From assembly GCF_002072955.1 (NCBI RefSeq), contig NZ_LPUF01000001.1, positions 2,626,896 through 2,690,895 of the forward strand: a stretch of 64,000 nt of DNA, read 5' to 3'. Every line of letters begins with the position of its first letter. Position 1 is the first letter of the stretch. The translations under genes were made by a program, and so were the position numbers. The notes under the pieces are model-generated. The model was given only the letters and a program-made list of their open reading frames with translations. It was not told the DNA's origin and did no database searches. Below, one piece after another: positions 44,157 to 53,226 of the stretch. The stretch is from Methyloprofundus sedimenti. GTDB lineage: Bacteria > Pseudomonadota > Gammaproteobacteria > Methylococcales > Methylomonadaceae.

Positions 44157-44651
44157 ATGAGCAATAAAAAACAAGTAAAAGTACTTTTCGTGTGCATGGG
44201 CAACATATGTCGATCGCCTAGCGCTGAAGGTGTGTTTAAAAAATTAATCAAAGAACAACAACTGGAAAAAAGCTTTGCAATTGATTCAGCGGGCACACAT
44301 GCATACCATATTGGAGATGCCCCTGATTTACGTTCACAAAAAGCTGCAAAAGAGCGTAATGTAGACTTAAGTCATTTACGTGCCCGGAAATTTATTATGG
44401 GCGATTTTGAGGACTATGATTACTTGCTGGCAATGGATGAAGAGAATCAAGCCATTATGATGGAAGCTTGTCCCGAAAAATATCAACACAAAATAAAATT
44501 ATTTCTGGAGTATGCGCCACATTTAGAAACAAATGAAGTACCGGACCCTTATTTTGGCGGTACTTATGGATTTGAAAAGGTGCTGGATTTAATCGAAGAG
44601 GCCTCAACCGGCTTTTTAGAACAACTAAAGAAATCAGGAGAAATCACATGA
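44157..44651 (+). CDS. low-molecular-weight protein tyrosine phosphatase
   Basis: 164 residues. The phosphate loop VCMGNICRSPSAEGV gives nucleophile Cys13 and Arg19 (C-x5-R-S). The general acid Asp sits in EVPDPYFGG (about 127). It removes phosphate from phosphotyrosine proteins, often regulators of polysaccharide synthesis (Wzb/Ptp). No capsule genes are adjacent. The stop overlaps the start of the next gene by four bases, linking it to the Dabb protein. Confidence 0.92.
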   Translation: MSNKKQVKVLFVCMGNICRSPSAEGVFKKLIKEQQLEKSFAIDSAGTHAYHIGDAPDLRSQKAAKERNVDLSHLRARKFIMGDFEDYDYLLAMDEENQAIMMEACPEKYQHKIKLFLEYAPHLETNEVPDPYFGGTYGFEKVLDLIEEASTGFLEQLKKSGEIT

Positions 44652-45031
44652 AAAAATATCTACAAAGCTTAATGTTCCTGGTCTTAATATTCACTGTCAC
44701 TATCAGCCACGCGCAAGAGGATTCGCGTGTCAGTCATGTTGTAGTGGTCTGGTTAAAAGAACCGGGTAATACGCAAATGCGTGAGCAGTTCATTAATGCC
44801 AGTCGTGCTCTGGAAACATTGCCTGGCGTACTGTCTCGTCATGTCAGTGCGGTTATTCCCAGTGACCGGCCTAAAGTTGATGATACTTTCGATGTTGCTG
44901 TAACAGTCACATTTAAAAATGCTGAAGCGCTTAAAAACTACATGCGAAACCAAAAACATAAAGATATGCTAAACAAGCAACTTAAACCTCTGGTGAATAG
45001 AATCGTAGTCTATAATTTTGGTAATATTTGA
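44648..45031 (+). CDS. exported Dabb (stress-responsive alpha/beta-barrel) domain protein
   Basis: 127 residues with a signal peptide (MKKYLQSLMFLVLIFTVTIS, then HAQ|ED). The mature part shows the Dabb pattern: VSHVVVVWLKEPGN...MREQFINASRALETLPGVL, then DVAVTVTFKNAEALKNYMRN and KHKDMLNKQLKPLVNRIVVYNF. Dabb domains are dimeric ferredoxin-like barrels; an exported form suggests a periplasmic binding or enzymatic role that is not known. Overlaps the phosphatase stop, and the hydrolase gene follows nine bases on. Confidence 0.8.
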   Translation: MKKYLQSLMFLVLIFTVTISHAQEDSRVSHVVVVWLKEPGNTQMREQFINASRALETLPGVLSRHVSAVIPSDRPKVDDTFDVAVTVTFKNAEALKNYMRNQKHKDMLNKQLKPLVNRIVVYNFGNI

Positions 45032-45040
45032 GCTATTATC

Positions 45041-45760
45041 ATGGGAATAATTTCTAATACAGTTAATTATTTGGATGGCGGCACCTTATTGCAGGCTTTT
45101 TTTGCTTATGACGATACCATCGAAGGTAGACGACCTGCGGTATTAATCGCTCATACCTGGTGTGGTCGTGATGAATTTGTCAATAATAAAGCCAGACAAC
45201 TCGCTGAATTAGGCTATGTCGCTTTTGCGCTGGATATGTATGGCCACGGAGTTTTGGGTAAAACGCCCGAAGAAAATGCGGCACTAATGCAACCCTTTAT
45301 TGATGACCGGAGTGCATTACAGCAGCGTATCGATGCCGCTCTCTATGCCGTCAGGTTGCTACCCTGGGTCGATGATTCCAAAGTGGCTGCCATCGGCTTT
45401 TGTTTTGGCGGGCTGTGTGTTTTAGATTTAGCGCGTATGGGCGCAGATCTAAAAGGAGTGGTCAGCTTTCATGGTATATTAAATGAGCCTCAAAACAAGG
45501 CAACAAAACCTGTGCTTGCTAAAGTCCTGGCTTTGCATGGCCATGATGATCCTATGGCATCAGATGCTCTGGTCTCAGCTTTTTGCCAGGAAATGACAGA
45601 TTTGCAAGTCGATTGGCAATTACATCAATATGGCAATACCGTGCATGCTTTTACTAATCCTCTTGCTAACGCCCCTGCTTTAGGCACTGTTTATAATCAA
45701 ATCGCAGATAAACGCTCATGGCAAAGTATGAAAAACTTTCTTGATGAGATATTTGCCTAA
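45041..45760 (+). CDS. dienelactone hydrolase family protein
   Basis: 239 residues, alpha/beta-hydrolase fold. Nucleophile motif GFCFGGLC (Cys, near 122), acid in GHDDPMASD (Asp), and His in NTVHAFTNP form the triad typical of dienelactone hydrolases. LIAHTWCGRDEFVNNKARQL near the start gives the oxyanion region. Cytosolic, substrate unknown; members act on lactones and small esters. Probably the third gene of the phosphatase-Dabb operon. Confidence 0.88.
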   Translation: MGIISNTVNYLDGGTLLQAFFAYDDTIEGRRPAVLIAHTWCGRDEFVNNKARQLAELGYVAFALDMYGHGVLGKTPEENAALMQPFIDDRSALQQRIDAALYAVRLLPWVDDSKVAAIGFCFGGLCVLDLARMGADLKGVVSFHGILNEPQNKATKPVLAKVLALHGHDDPMASDALVSAFCQEMTDLQVDWQLHQYGNTVHAFTNPLANAPALGTVYNQIADKRSWQSMKNFLDEIFA

Positions 45761-45815
45761 AAGTTTAAGACCTTGTCAGTGCAAAGTTAATACAGTGACA
45801 TAGGCAGTTCAGCCT

Positions 45816-45898
45816 GGTAGGGTGGGCAAACAGCTTTACCGTTTGCCCACCATTTGCCGATAAAACAAGGTGAGCATAAAAACATTGCCCACCCTACC
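45816..45898. repeat. REP-like double hairpin
   Basis: GGTAGGGTGGGCAA at 45816-45829 is perfectly mirrored at 45885-45898. Inside, GGTGGGCAAAC (45821-45831) also pairs with GTTTGCCCACC (45841-45851). The two alternative stems mark the GTAGGGTGGGCA palindromic repeat family, dispersed in many proteobacteria. The remaining spacer to 46279 has no recognised gene. Confidence 0.75.
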
Positions 45899-46279
45899 TG
45901 AATATCCCCTTGATACGTTATTCATCACACATAGACTGTGCCGCTAAGAACACGCAGAAAGAACGCTATACTGCTCACGAATTTAAACATTATGCATCGC
46001 GCAATAAATAACCTACCCCATATTACGCAGGATTTTTGTTTGCCTTCAAGCTGTAGAAATAGGCACATAGCAAGCTACGTAACTATTTCTACAACGCAGC
46101 AGATGGACAAAAAGAATAGCAAGATGGGTGGGGTATTTGTTGCGAGTTGCCTTAGCCAATACTTTAGGTTTAGCTGATGGATATGCGTCATTAAGAGCTT
46201 TTTATAGAATAGAGATTATGGAAAAGATATTGATAAAAAACATAATAAATAAAAGTTTGAGATTACCAGTGGTCATTTT

Positions 46280-46999
46280 ATGAGCGCAGCAATACGTCTT
46301 GATAAACATTTGGTCGCATTGATTAAATGTTCCCGTGGTGAAGCCCAAAAGTATATTGAAGGGGGCTGGGTTCTGGTTGATGGCGTGATAGTGGATCAGC
46401 CGCAATTTAAAATATTAGAGCAAAAGGTTGAATTACACGCGGATGCGACTTTAACGGCTGTCCTGCCACGTACACTATTGCTAAATTTACCCGAAGGATT
46501 TGATGTCAGTTCACCCATAGCGCCGCTGCAACTGATTACACCTGAGACGCATACACAAGATGACCGCTCCGGTATTCGCGTACTTAAACGCCATTTTGCA
46601 AGACTTACACCGACAACACCTATTGAGCCTGGCGCGACAGGTTTAATGGTGTTTTCTCAAGATGGAAAAATCGTGCGTAAATTGGTTGAGGATGCAAAAA
46701 CCATTGAGCAGGAATATATTGCTGATGTCAGCGGAGATATTGATCCGAATGGCCTGCAAAAACTAAACGCCCCGATGAAACAAAATGGCTGGCTGTTGCC
46801 TGCCGCGAAAGTCAGCTGGCAAAGTGAAACACGGCTGCGTTTTGCGCTAAAAAATGTCCATTCAGGCCAGATTAGGTTTATGTGTACAAGTGTAGGTTTA
46901 ACCGTAGTCACAATGACACGCTTGCGTATAGGTCGTGTGTCTATGGGTAAATTACCACCCGGAGAATGGCGTTATCTGCCTGAAGATAAGTGGTTTTAA
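46280..46999 (+). CDS. RsuA/RluF-like pseudouridine synthase with altered catalytic site
   Basis: 239 residues. An S4 RNA-binding domain leads (IRLDKHLVALIKCSRGEAQK, then YIEGGWVLVDGVIV), followed by an RsuA/RluF-type catalytic domain (LLLNLPEGFDV, GLMVFSQDGKIVRKLVED, EQEYIADVSG, IRFMCTSVGLTVVTMTRLRIG). The usual GRLDxxTxGL motif reads TPIEPGATGL, so the catalytic Asp seems replaced by Glu. It is either a divergent enzyme or an RNA-binding relative. Cytosolic; target RNA unknown. Single gene. Confidence 0.8.
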   Translation: MSAAIRLDKHLVALIKCSRGEAQKYIEGGWVLVDGVIVDQPQFKILEQKVELHADATLTAVLPRTLLLNLPEGFDVSSPIAPLQLITPETHTQDDRSGIRVLKRHFARLTPTTPIEPGATGLMVFSQDGKIVRKLVEDAKTIEQEYIADVSGDIDPNGLQKLNAPMKQNGWLLPAAKVSWQSETRLRFALKNVHSGQIRFMCTSVGLTVVTMTRLRIGRVSMGKLPPGEWRYLPEDKWF

Positions 47000-47440
47000 G
47001 CTGCTACGGAAATTGAACATAATTCGAATTAGCCTGCATCAATAGTGCAGATATGGTTTTGAGAAAGGCTTGACAACAACTAATGAAGCACTGCATCCTA
47101 ATTATTAGATCACGTAGTAGCCGCGTGCGGCGAAATGTACCATGAAAGAATTGAGAAAGGGATGAAGACTTGTTGGTTTACTCGACGAGCTCTGTATTGA
47201 TAATACGCTCAAGGTGAACGATCTAATGAAAGCTTCTTGCAGATTCCGCATTGGCTCCCAATAACCGTGCGTCCCTATTAGATAGCTACCGGGGGTTCTA
47301 TAGACATCCGTGCTTCCGCCTGCTTTTTCCCTTTTCACAAGGCAAAGGCTAGATGTTCGCCAGCTATCTGACTATATCACGCCAGTCATATCACTTCGCC
47401 TGTGCTCAGTGTCCATAACTTTCAGTGTCAGATGGTAATT
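47000..47440. other. intergenic, no gene recognised
   Basis: The stretch 47105-47400 is GC-richer than its surroundings, with an open reverse frame that resembles no protein I know. It may be a decayed repeat or intron end. No good hairpin terminator was found after the pseudouridine synthase gene. Confidence 0.35.
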
Positions 47441-48712
47441 TTATTCAACTTTATCTGCATTCCACTGTATAGAATTCATAGTACCTTTACATAAGTTTGC
47501 TCCTTGCCCACTGACCCACCCTTCGCCTTTGCTAAAATCTTTAGGAAGATCAGCCAATGTGGGGCCAAATTTACGGGTCTTACATCCTTTAGCGTCTGGG
47601 TTGTTACAACAACATTTCATTGTTGCTACATGTTTCTTTATCAATGCTGAATCCATAATTAAAGGAGGCATCCATTTGCTACTGGTACTCCTGGTTAGCC
47701 AGGTATGCAACGTTGTACTCGGGCGGCCTGTGGCGAAATCAATGCTGTCACCACAAGTCCCCGAGGTGGTCATATTGTGACACTGTGTGCAGAGTTGCGG
47801 CATACCATCAATTGCTTCAGTCGTGACCTGTAAAAAATCAGCATCACGAAAACGATCTATAAAGGGTTTGCCTACGGGTAACATGGGTAATTTCGACATT
47901 GCCTGAATGCGAGGTAATCCTTGTTTTGAATTGATATAAGGGCTGTATTTAAAGCCATGTGCATTATGACAATCAATGCAGCCTGCATTCGCGGTGAAAC
48001 CTGGAGATTTAAAAGCCTGATTAGCATTCCGATACCAGAGTTCTTCAGGAAAGTCTTTTGGTGGTCTTGCCTGATCCGGGTTGTACTTATTTAGATAATC
48101 ACTTTTCCCCGGTAACTGCGCATCCAGCGGCGGTAAAAAACCAGTAACAGCATCTCCATATTGTGTGAGGTAGCAACTTTTTCCTGTGTGGGTGTTACGT
48201 AGTATGACGCCTATATCGTTAAAAGTATTATACAAATAGTAAAGCTCTGTCTTTTCAGCTCCATGCGCATTGTCATACTGCTCTTTTCTCTGTTGTTGGT
48301 TCATTCCCAGGTTGGTTTTGGTTTTTCGAAACCAGGTTTTATTGAGCTGGTTTCCCTTTTGCCGGCAATTTAATACCATGACATTTTCATTATCCAGTTG
48401 TAAAACCTGTATATGCGAATATGTCCAACACCCCATATCACCTCCCAGCCAATGTGGATTGTCGCATTTTTTCGCACTTGAGAGTTCATCCCAGTTATCT
48501 CTTTGGATTTCATGCTTATCTACAAAAATCGGTATTTGCTCACCATCCAGACATGAGAGTAGAGGTAATTTCCGGGTGATGCCAAGCTCAGCCTTGCATT
48601 CTTTAACATACTGATACACATCATAATTTGATGAAATTTCCTGATTAACCGGTGCCAAGAAAAAAAACAAGCAAATAAGAATAATAACTACTGAGATTAG
48701 TAATTTTTTCAT
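47441..48712 (-). CDS. di-haem c-type cytochrome, exported
   Basis: 423 residues. N-terminal signal/anchor MKKLLISVVIILICLFFFLA. Two haem c motifs are present: AGCIDCHNAHGF (about 242-253) and QLCTQCHNM (about 312-320). The first half carries a Trp/Cys-rich domain (HWLGGDMGCWTYSH); near the C-terminus is a Cys cluster (MKCCCNNPDAKGCKTRKFG). Periplasmic electron carrier or oxidoreductase; I do not recognise the family. Stands alone, with its promoter in 48713-49052. Confidence 0.72.
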   Translation of the reverse strand: MKKLLISVVIILICLFFFLAPVNQEISSNYDVYQYVKECKAELGITRKLPLLSCLDGEQIPIFVDKHEIQRDNWDELSSAKKCDNPHWLGGDMGCWTYSHIQVLQLDNENVMVLNCRQKGNQLNKTWFRKTKTNLGMNQQQRKEQYDNAHGAEKTELYYLYNTFNDIGVILRNTHTGKSCYLTQYGDAVTGFLPPLDAQLPGKSDYLNKYNPDQARPPKDFPEELWYRNANQAFKSPGFTANAGCIDCHNAHGFKYSPYINSKQGLPRIQAMSKLPMLPVGKPFIDRFRDADFLQVTTEAIDGMPQLCTQCHNMTTSGTCGDSIDFATGRPSTTLHTWLTRSTSSKWMPPLIMDSALIKKHVATMKCCCNNPDAKGCKTRKFGPTLADLPKDFSKGEGWVSGQGANLCKGTMNSIQWNADKVE

Positions 48713-49052
48713 GAATTATTAGCTCCAATTAAGCGGAAAATTGGCATTGTTAAACAGGTCGTTATGTTTTATCTCAGAATTCTATGTCCAGCTATACAGA
48801 GACTGTATCTATCAAAACCTCATTAGAGTCTAGATATTATGTGAATAAATTACCTCAAAATGAATTGAAATAAAAATTTTTTTATAGCCGACGACTTTAA
48901 GCTCTTGAAAAAGTATCAAAAGCGCCTTACATTTATCTAATGAGTAGTGAATAGAAAATAAGCAAACTGATTATTTATACTTCTCGCGGCCACAAATGCG
49001 GTTGTATATTTCTAAAAACTTAATTTTGTATACAACTGTAGGGCGGTAGCTT
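48713..49052. other. divergent promoter region, no gene seen
   Basis: 340 bases of AT-rich spacer between the reverse-strand cytochrome gene and the forward fused spermidine-synthase-like gene. No repeat or ORF supported. Confidence 0.4.
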
Positions 49053-51305
49053 ATGTATATTACCCAATACATTAAAACCAGACTCGAAATTTCCTCCATC
49101 TTCTTATTCGCGCTGACTTTATTTAGCAGTGCTACTTTGATGTTTGTTTTACAACCCATGTTTGGTAAAGCGCTCTTACCATTATTTGGAGGCTCAGCTT
49201 CTGTTTGGAACACCTGCATGGTTTTTTATCAGAGCATACTCTTTTTGGGCTATTTTTATGCTCATCTACTGTCCACTCATTTCAGTTATCGCAAACAGTT
49301 TCTGGTACATTGCACGCTATTAATTGTTAGCCTTAGCTTTTTACCTGTAGGCATTCCAGAAAATAGCTCGCCCCCAGCGGGAAGTAACCCAAGCCTTTGG
49401 TTATTATCAAGTTTATTGGTTTCTATCGGACTTCCTTTTTTTATTTTGTCGACTACCTCACCCTTATTACAAAAATGGTTTTCCCGCATTGGACATCAGA
49501 CAAGTAATGATCCCTATTATCTTTCAATAGCAAGTAACAGCGGCAGTTTACTGGCCTTGCTAAGTTACCCATTTATACTGGAGCCTAACCTGGGCTTAAC
49601 TCAGCAACAGCAGATCTGGAGCAGTAGCTTTCTTTTTTTATGTGCCTCAATCTTATTATGCATGACTCAATTAAAGTCCCATCAACTTCAAACGAGCAAC
49701 ATTAAAAAATCATCGACAATTTTTATTCAGAAACCCGGGCTAAAATTACAACTTCAATGGCTGCTATTAGCTTTTGTACCCTCTAGTTTATTATTAGGCA
49801 CAACTAATTATATTAGTATTGATATTGCTACTGTTCCATTATTATGGGTTATTCCCTTAGCCCTATATTTATTGTCATTTATTATTGTATTTTCCCGGTA
49901 CAGTGCAATCATTCATAAAAAAATATTTCTAATCCATCCCTGGTTTATCACACCTTTTTTAATTTATTATTTCTCAGATCAGAAGCTAAACTCTTTTTCC
50001 CTGGAAATAGCATTGCATTTGCTGGCTTTCTTCATATCCATCATGGTATGCCATGGCGAATTAGCCAAAAAACGTCCCTCAACACAGTACTTGACTCAGT
50101 ATTACTTAATAATGTCTTTCGGGGGTATGTTGGGTGGTATTTTTAATAGTTTTATCGCCCCATTTATGTTTAGCTCTATCTATGAATACCCGTTAATGAT
50201 TGTATTCGCCCTGATGTTAAACCCAATTCATAAAAGAGTTAAATTGTATCTTAAGAAAAATCTCACAAAGGTTATTTTCTGTTCCTATATACTCACTTTC
50301 TTTGTCGTTGCATATTATAATTCTTCTCAATTTGGAAACCCATTACTCGTCAGTATATTGATTGCAACAATATTGCTTGCAGGCTTCATTTTCTTTAAAA
50401 GAAAACCGATCTATTTCCCTTTATTTGGGCTGCTTATCGTTTCCTGCACTGCACCTGAAAAGCAGCAAGGTCATGCTGCTCAGCTTTTACATCAAAGCCG
50501 AAATTTTTATGGCGTCTTATCGGTTATACAAAATAAGAACATCATTGTAGGTAATCAAGTTGAAATATTACATGAGATCTTCAGCGGTACTACCCAGCAT
50601 GGTTCTCAATTAAACAGTAACTCTAATTTGCAATGTGTGCCGAATGGATATTACAGTGAAAAAGGCCCTTTGGGAGATATCTTCTCAAGTTATAGTACAG
50701 TGAATAGCAACTGGCAGGTTGGAGTCGTCGGTTTAGGTGCTGGAGAAATGGCTGGATATGCAAAAAAGTCGCAAATATGGACATTTTTTGAACTAAACCC
50801 AGCTGTAGTGGAAATTGCAACTAATCCCGAATTTTTTACATTTTTAAAAGAGTGTATAAATCATTATGATGTTCAATTGGGCGATGCCAGAATCACACTA
50901 AAAAAACAACAAAATCATTTCGATCTACTGGTTATTGATGCGTTCACTTCTGATTCCATACCCACTCATTTATTAACCAAAGAAGCCATCGAATTATATT
51001 TTTCCAGACTTAAAAGTGACGGATTGTTAGTTTTTCATATATCAAACCGTTATTTAGATTTAAAAAAAGTTTTGTCAAATCATGCTCAAAACCTGGGCTT
51101 GATAGCATTAATTAAAGAGTTTCGACCGCAGCAAAATATACCATTAGTTTATAGGTCAGACTGGTTTATATTAGCTCGAAATAAGGACATCCTTAAGCCC
51201 TTGTTATCTGACAAATCAGCAAGCAACTGGCAATTCCCATCACAGCATCCAAATATAGTTGCCTGGACTGATGATTTTACAAGTATTATGACTGCATGGA
51301 AGTAA
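49053..51305 (+). CDS. membrane-fused spermidine synthase-like protein
   Basis: 750 residues. The first about 470 hold roughly a dozen membrane helices (SATLMFVLQPMFGKALLPLF, then FGGSASVWNTCMVFYQ, matching the fused family start). The cytosolic C-terminal domain (about 500-750) is a spermidine-synthase methyltransferase-like fold: WQVGVVGLGAGEMAGYAK, FFELNPAVVEIA, LGDARITL, LLVIDAFTSDSIPTHLLT. Such fusions are common but their substrate is not established; true polyamine synthesis here is provided by the 16-23 kb operon. Inner membrane. Single gene. Confidence 0.85.
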   Translation: MYITQYIKTRLEISSIFLFALTLFSSATLMFVLQPMFGKALLPLFGGSASVWNTCMVFYQSILFLGYFYAHLLSTHFSYRKQFLVHCTLLIVSLSFLPVGIPENSSPPAGSNPSLWLLSSLLVSIGLPFFILSTTSPLLQKWFSRIGHQTSNDPYYLSIASNSGSLLALLSYPFILEPNLGLTQQQQIWSSSFLFLCASILLCMTQLKSHQLQTSNIKKSSTIFIQKPGLKLQLQWLLLAFVPSSLLLGTTNYISIDIATVPLLWVIPLALYLLSFIIVFSRYSAIIHKKIFLIHPWFITPFLIYYFSDQKLNSFSLEIALHLLAFFISIMVCHGELAKKRPSTQYLTQYYLIMSFGGMLGGIFNSFIAPFMFSSIYEYPLMIVFALMLNPIHKRVKLYLKKNLTKVIFCSYILTFFVVAYYNSSQFGNPLLVSILIATILLAGFIFFKRKPIYFPLFGLLIVSCTAPEKQQGHAAQLLHQSRNFYGVLSVIQNKNIIVGNQVEILHEIFSGTTQHGSQLNSNSNLQCVPNGYYSEKGPLGDIFSSYSTVNSNWQVGVVGLGAGEMAGYAKKSQIWTFFELNPAVVEIATNPEFFTFLKECINHYDVQLGDARITLKKQQNHFDLLVIDAFTSDSIPTHLLTKEAIELYFSRLKSDGLLVFHISNRYLDLKKVLSNHAQNLGLIALIKEFRPQQNIPLVYRSDWFILARNKDILKPLLSDKSASNWQFPSQHPNIVAWTDDFTSIMTAWK

Positions 51306-51838
51306 AACAGGTAGCCGCTATAGATATGGATTTCTTATCGGTAAATTTCGCTTTATATTGCATATAATTGATTTTCAAAAGTTTGTTTGCATTCATGAAG
51401 ATAGCGAAGCTATTGAAACTATAAATTGCGCTCTTAAGTGATCATCTTTGGTGCCTGCCCAGGGGCTAATACTGGTGAATTAACAATCAATTCCCTCGCC
51501 TGAGGGAAAAGATATTTAAAAGGGTATTTTTTCTCTTTACTCAGCACAGCAAAGGAAAGCTTAATTCAATAACATTGGCATAGAGGTATAAGTAACCTGT
51601 TTTTTCCATATAGCAGAGTAACGCTAATGGAAAAATGACAGATTGTGAGCTGTTTTGCGGGTAATGATTTATGCTAAAACACTCAGAAAATGTCAATATC
51701 ACTCTGCCCACAGACAAATCTAGACTGACTTGTCCAGGCTTTTTCAATACCTGGACAAGCACTGCATGTTAAACTCTCTGACGCAAATTCTTACCCATAC
51801 ACAAGCGTTAAAATCCTTATTCACTCTACAGAAAAAAG
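51306..51838. other. intergenic, with one perfect hairpin at 51729-51759
   Basis: CTTGTCCAGG at 51729-51738 pairs with CCTGGACAAG at 51750-51759 (11-base loop CTTTTTCAATA). It could be an operator or a leader hairpin 80 bases before the flavoprotein start; it lacks a following T-run. The rest holds no supported gene. Confidence 0.5.
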
Positions 51839-52996
51839 ATGCTTATGAGTATTATCAAACGAACTCAATTACTTATAATCGGTGCCGGTCCCTATGGTCT
51901 TGCTGCTGCGAGACTTGCGAAAAATCGAGGACTGGACTATCTCGTTTCCGGATTATGTATGAGTTTCTGGAAACAACATATGCCGGCAGGAATGAATCTC
52001 CGAACCCACTGTGACTGGGGTAAAAGCAGTGAACTTGAGTATTTTCTACAGCAGCGCCAATTGACTCTCGGACAAATATCTCCGGTTCCACGTCAATTTT
52101 TTATCGACTATGTCGAATCCGCTACAAATTCTCAGCAGTTGAACTGGTCACCCGAACAAGTAGTCCAAGTGAACTATGAACAGAACATTTTCAAGTGCAT
52201 TATGGATAACGGTGATGTTATCTGCGCGCAAAATATACTGGTAGCCACCGGTTATTATGACTACCGTTTTATTCCTACTGAACTAGCGGCAATGTTTCCC
52301 GAAGAACTCTGCACTCACACAGCAGACTGTACAGATTTCAGTCAGTTTGCTAATCAACATTGTCTGATTGCCGGTGGTCGACAGAGTGCTTTTGAAACTG
52401 CCGCCCTGCTGACATCCCATGCAGCATCCATCGATCTGGTCTATCGGCATGCCCGTCCTGAGTTTGTACGCTCTGACTGGTCCTGGACGGATAAATATAT
52501 GCAACGCACTCGCATGCAGCCGGGCTGGTGGCGTGATCACTCTGCTGAGGAAAAAGAGGCCATTAATCAGCAATTTTGGCATGATGGCAGGCTGCAGCTG
52601 GAAGACTGGCTTGAGCAGCCGGTCAGTCATGCAAAGATTAACCACCACCCTGAAACGACTATCAATGGCTGTGTACGACAAGCAGATGGTACATTGCAGG
52701 TCACCCTATCAGGAGATCAAAAAATCATAGTGGATCAGGTAATCTGCGCTACCGGTTACAGCCCTGATGTGCAAAAAATTCCATTTCTTGCGGCTGGAAA
52801 TATCCTCCACAGTCTGGAAATATACAAAGCTCTGCCAGCACTCAGTAATGCGCTTGAAAGCAATATCCCTGGTTTATATTTTACCGGCATACATGGTGTT
52901 AACGATTTTGGACCGTTTCTATTTTTTGTTGCTGGATCTACAGCAGCTGCCGAAATCGTTATCAATAACATTGAAGCCCATATAAACGACAAATAA
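51839..52996 (+). CDS. FAD/NAD(P)-binding flavoprotein, monooxygenase-like
   Basis: 385 residues. FAD motif LLIIGAGPYGLAAARLAKNRG at about 11-31, with the GxGxxG turn; a second dinucleotide motif CLIAGGRQSAFETAALL near 180; ILVATGYYDYR and VICATGYSPDV are the ATG-containing linkers of flavin monooxygenase-like enzymes; IPGLYFTGIHGVNDFGPFLFF closes the FAD domain. Substrate unknown; related enzymes oxygenate N or S atoms. Two starts (51839, 51845) are equally possible. Single gene. Confidence 0.82.
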   Translation: MLMSIIKRTQLLIIGAGPYGLAAARLAKNRGLDYLVSGLCMSFWKQHMPAGMNLRTHCDWGKSSELEYFLQQRQLTLGQISPVPRQFFIDYVESATNSQQLNWSPEQVVQVNYEQNIFKCIMDNGDVICAQNILVATGYYDYRFIPTELAAMFPEELCTHTADCTDFSQFANQHCLIAGGRQSAFETAALLTSHAASIDLVYRHARPEFVRSDWSWTDKYMQRTRMQPGWWRDHSAEEKEAINQQFWHDGRLQLEDWLEQPVSHAKINHHPETTINGCVRQADGTLQVTLSGDQKIIVDQVICATGYSPDVQKIPFLAAGNILHSLEIYKALPALSNALESNIPGLYFTGIHGVNDFGPFLFFVAGSTAAAEIVINNIEAHINDK

Positions 52997-53226
52997 TTAA
53001 ATGTTTCGAAAAAAACGTAAACCTAATACGACCTAAGTTTTTTCTAACCCAAAAATCATCAGACCGACTCGTCATTTTGGTGTCATCCCGTGCATAGAAA
53101 GGGCTTGGCGCTATAAGCTCCTTTTTATACACTAAAATCTGCTTTTTATCGTATTAGAAATAGCTAAACAGTTAGCGTCTAGGTAAAATAGTGTTTTTTT
53201 ATTTCATCAATACCTCATAAAGATTC

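Noticed and set aside
47105-47338. Reverse-strand ORF, considered as part of a group II intron or transposon end
   Set aside because: I could not match conserved intron domains or terminal repeats, so only an unassigned spacer is reported.
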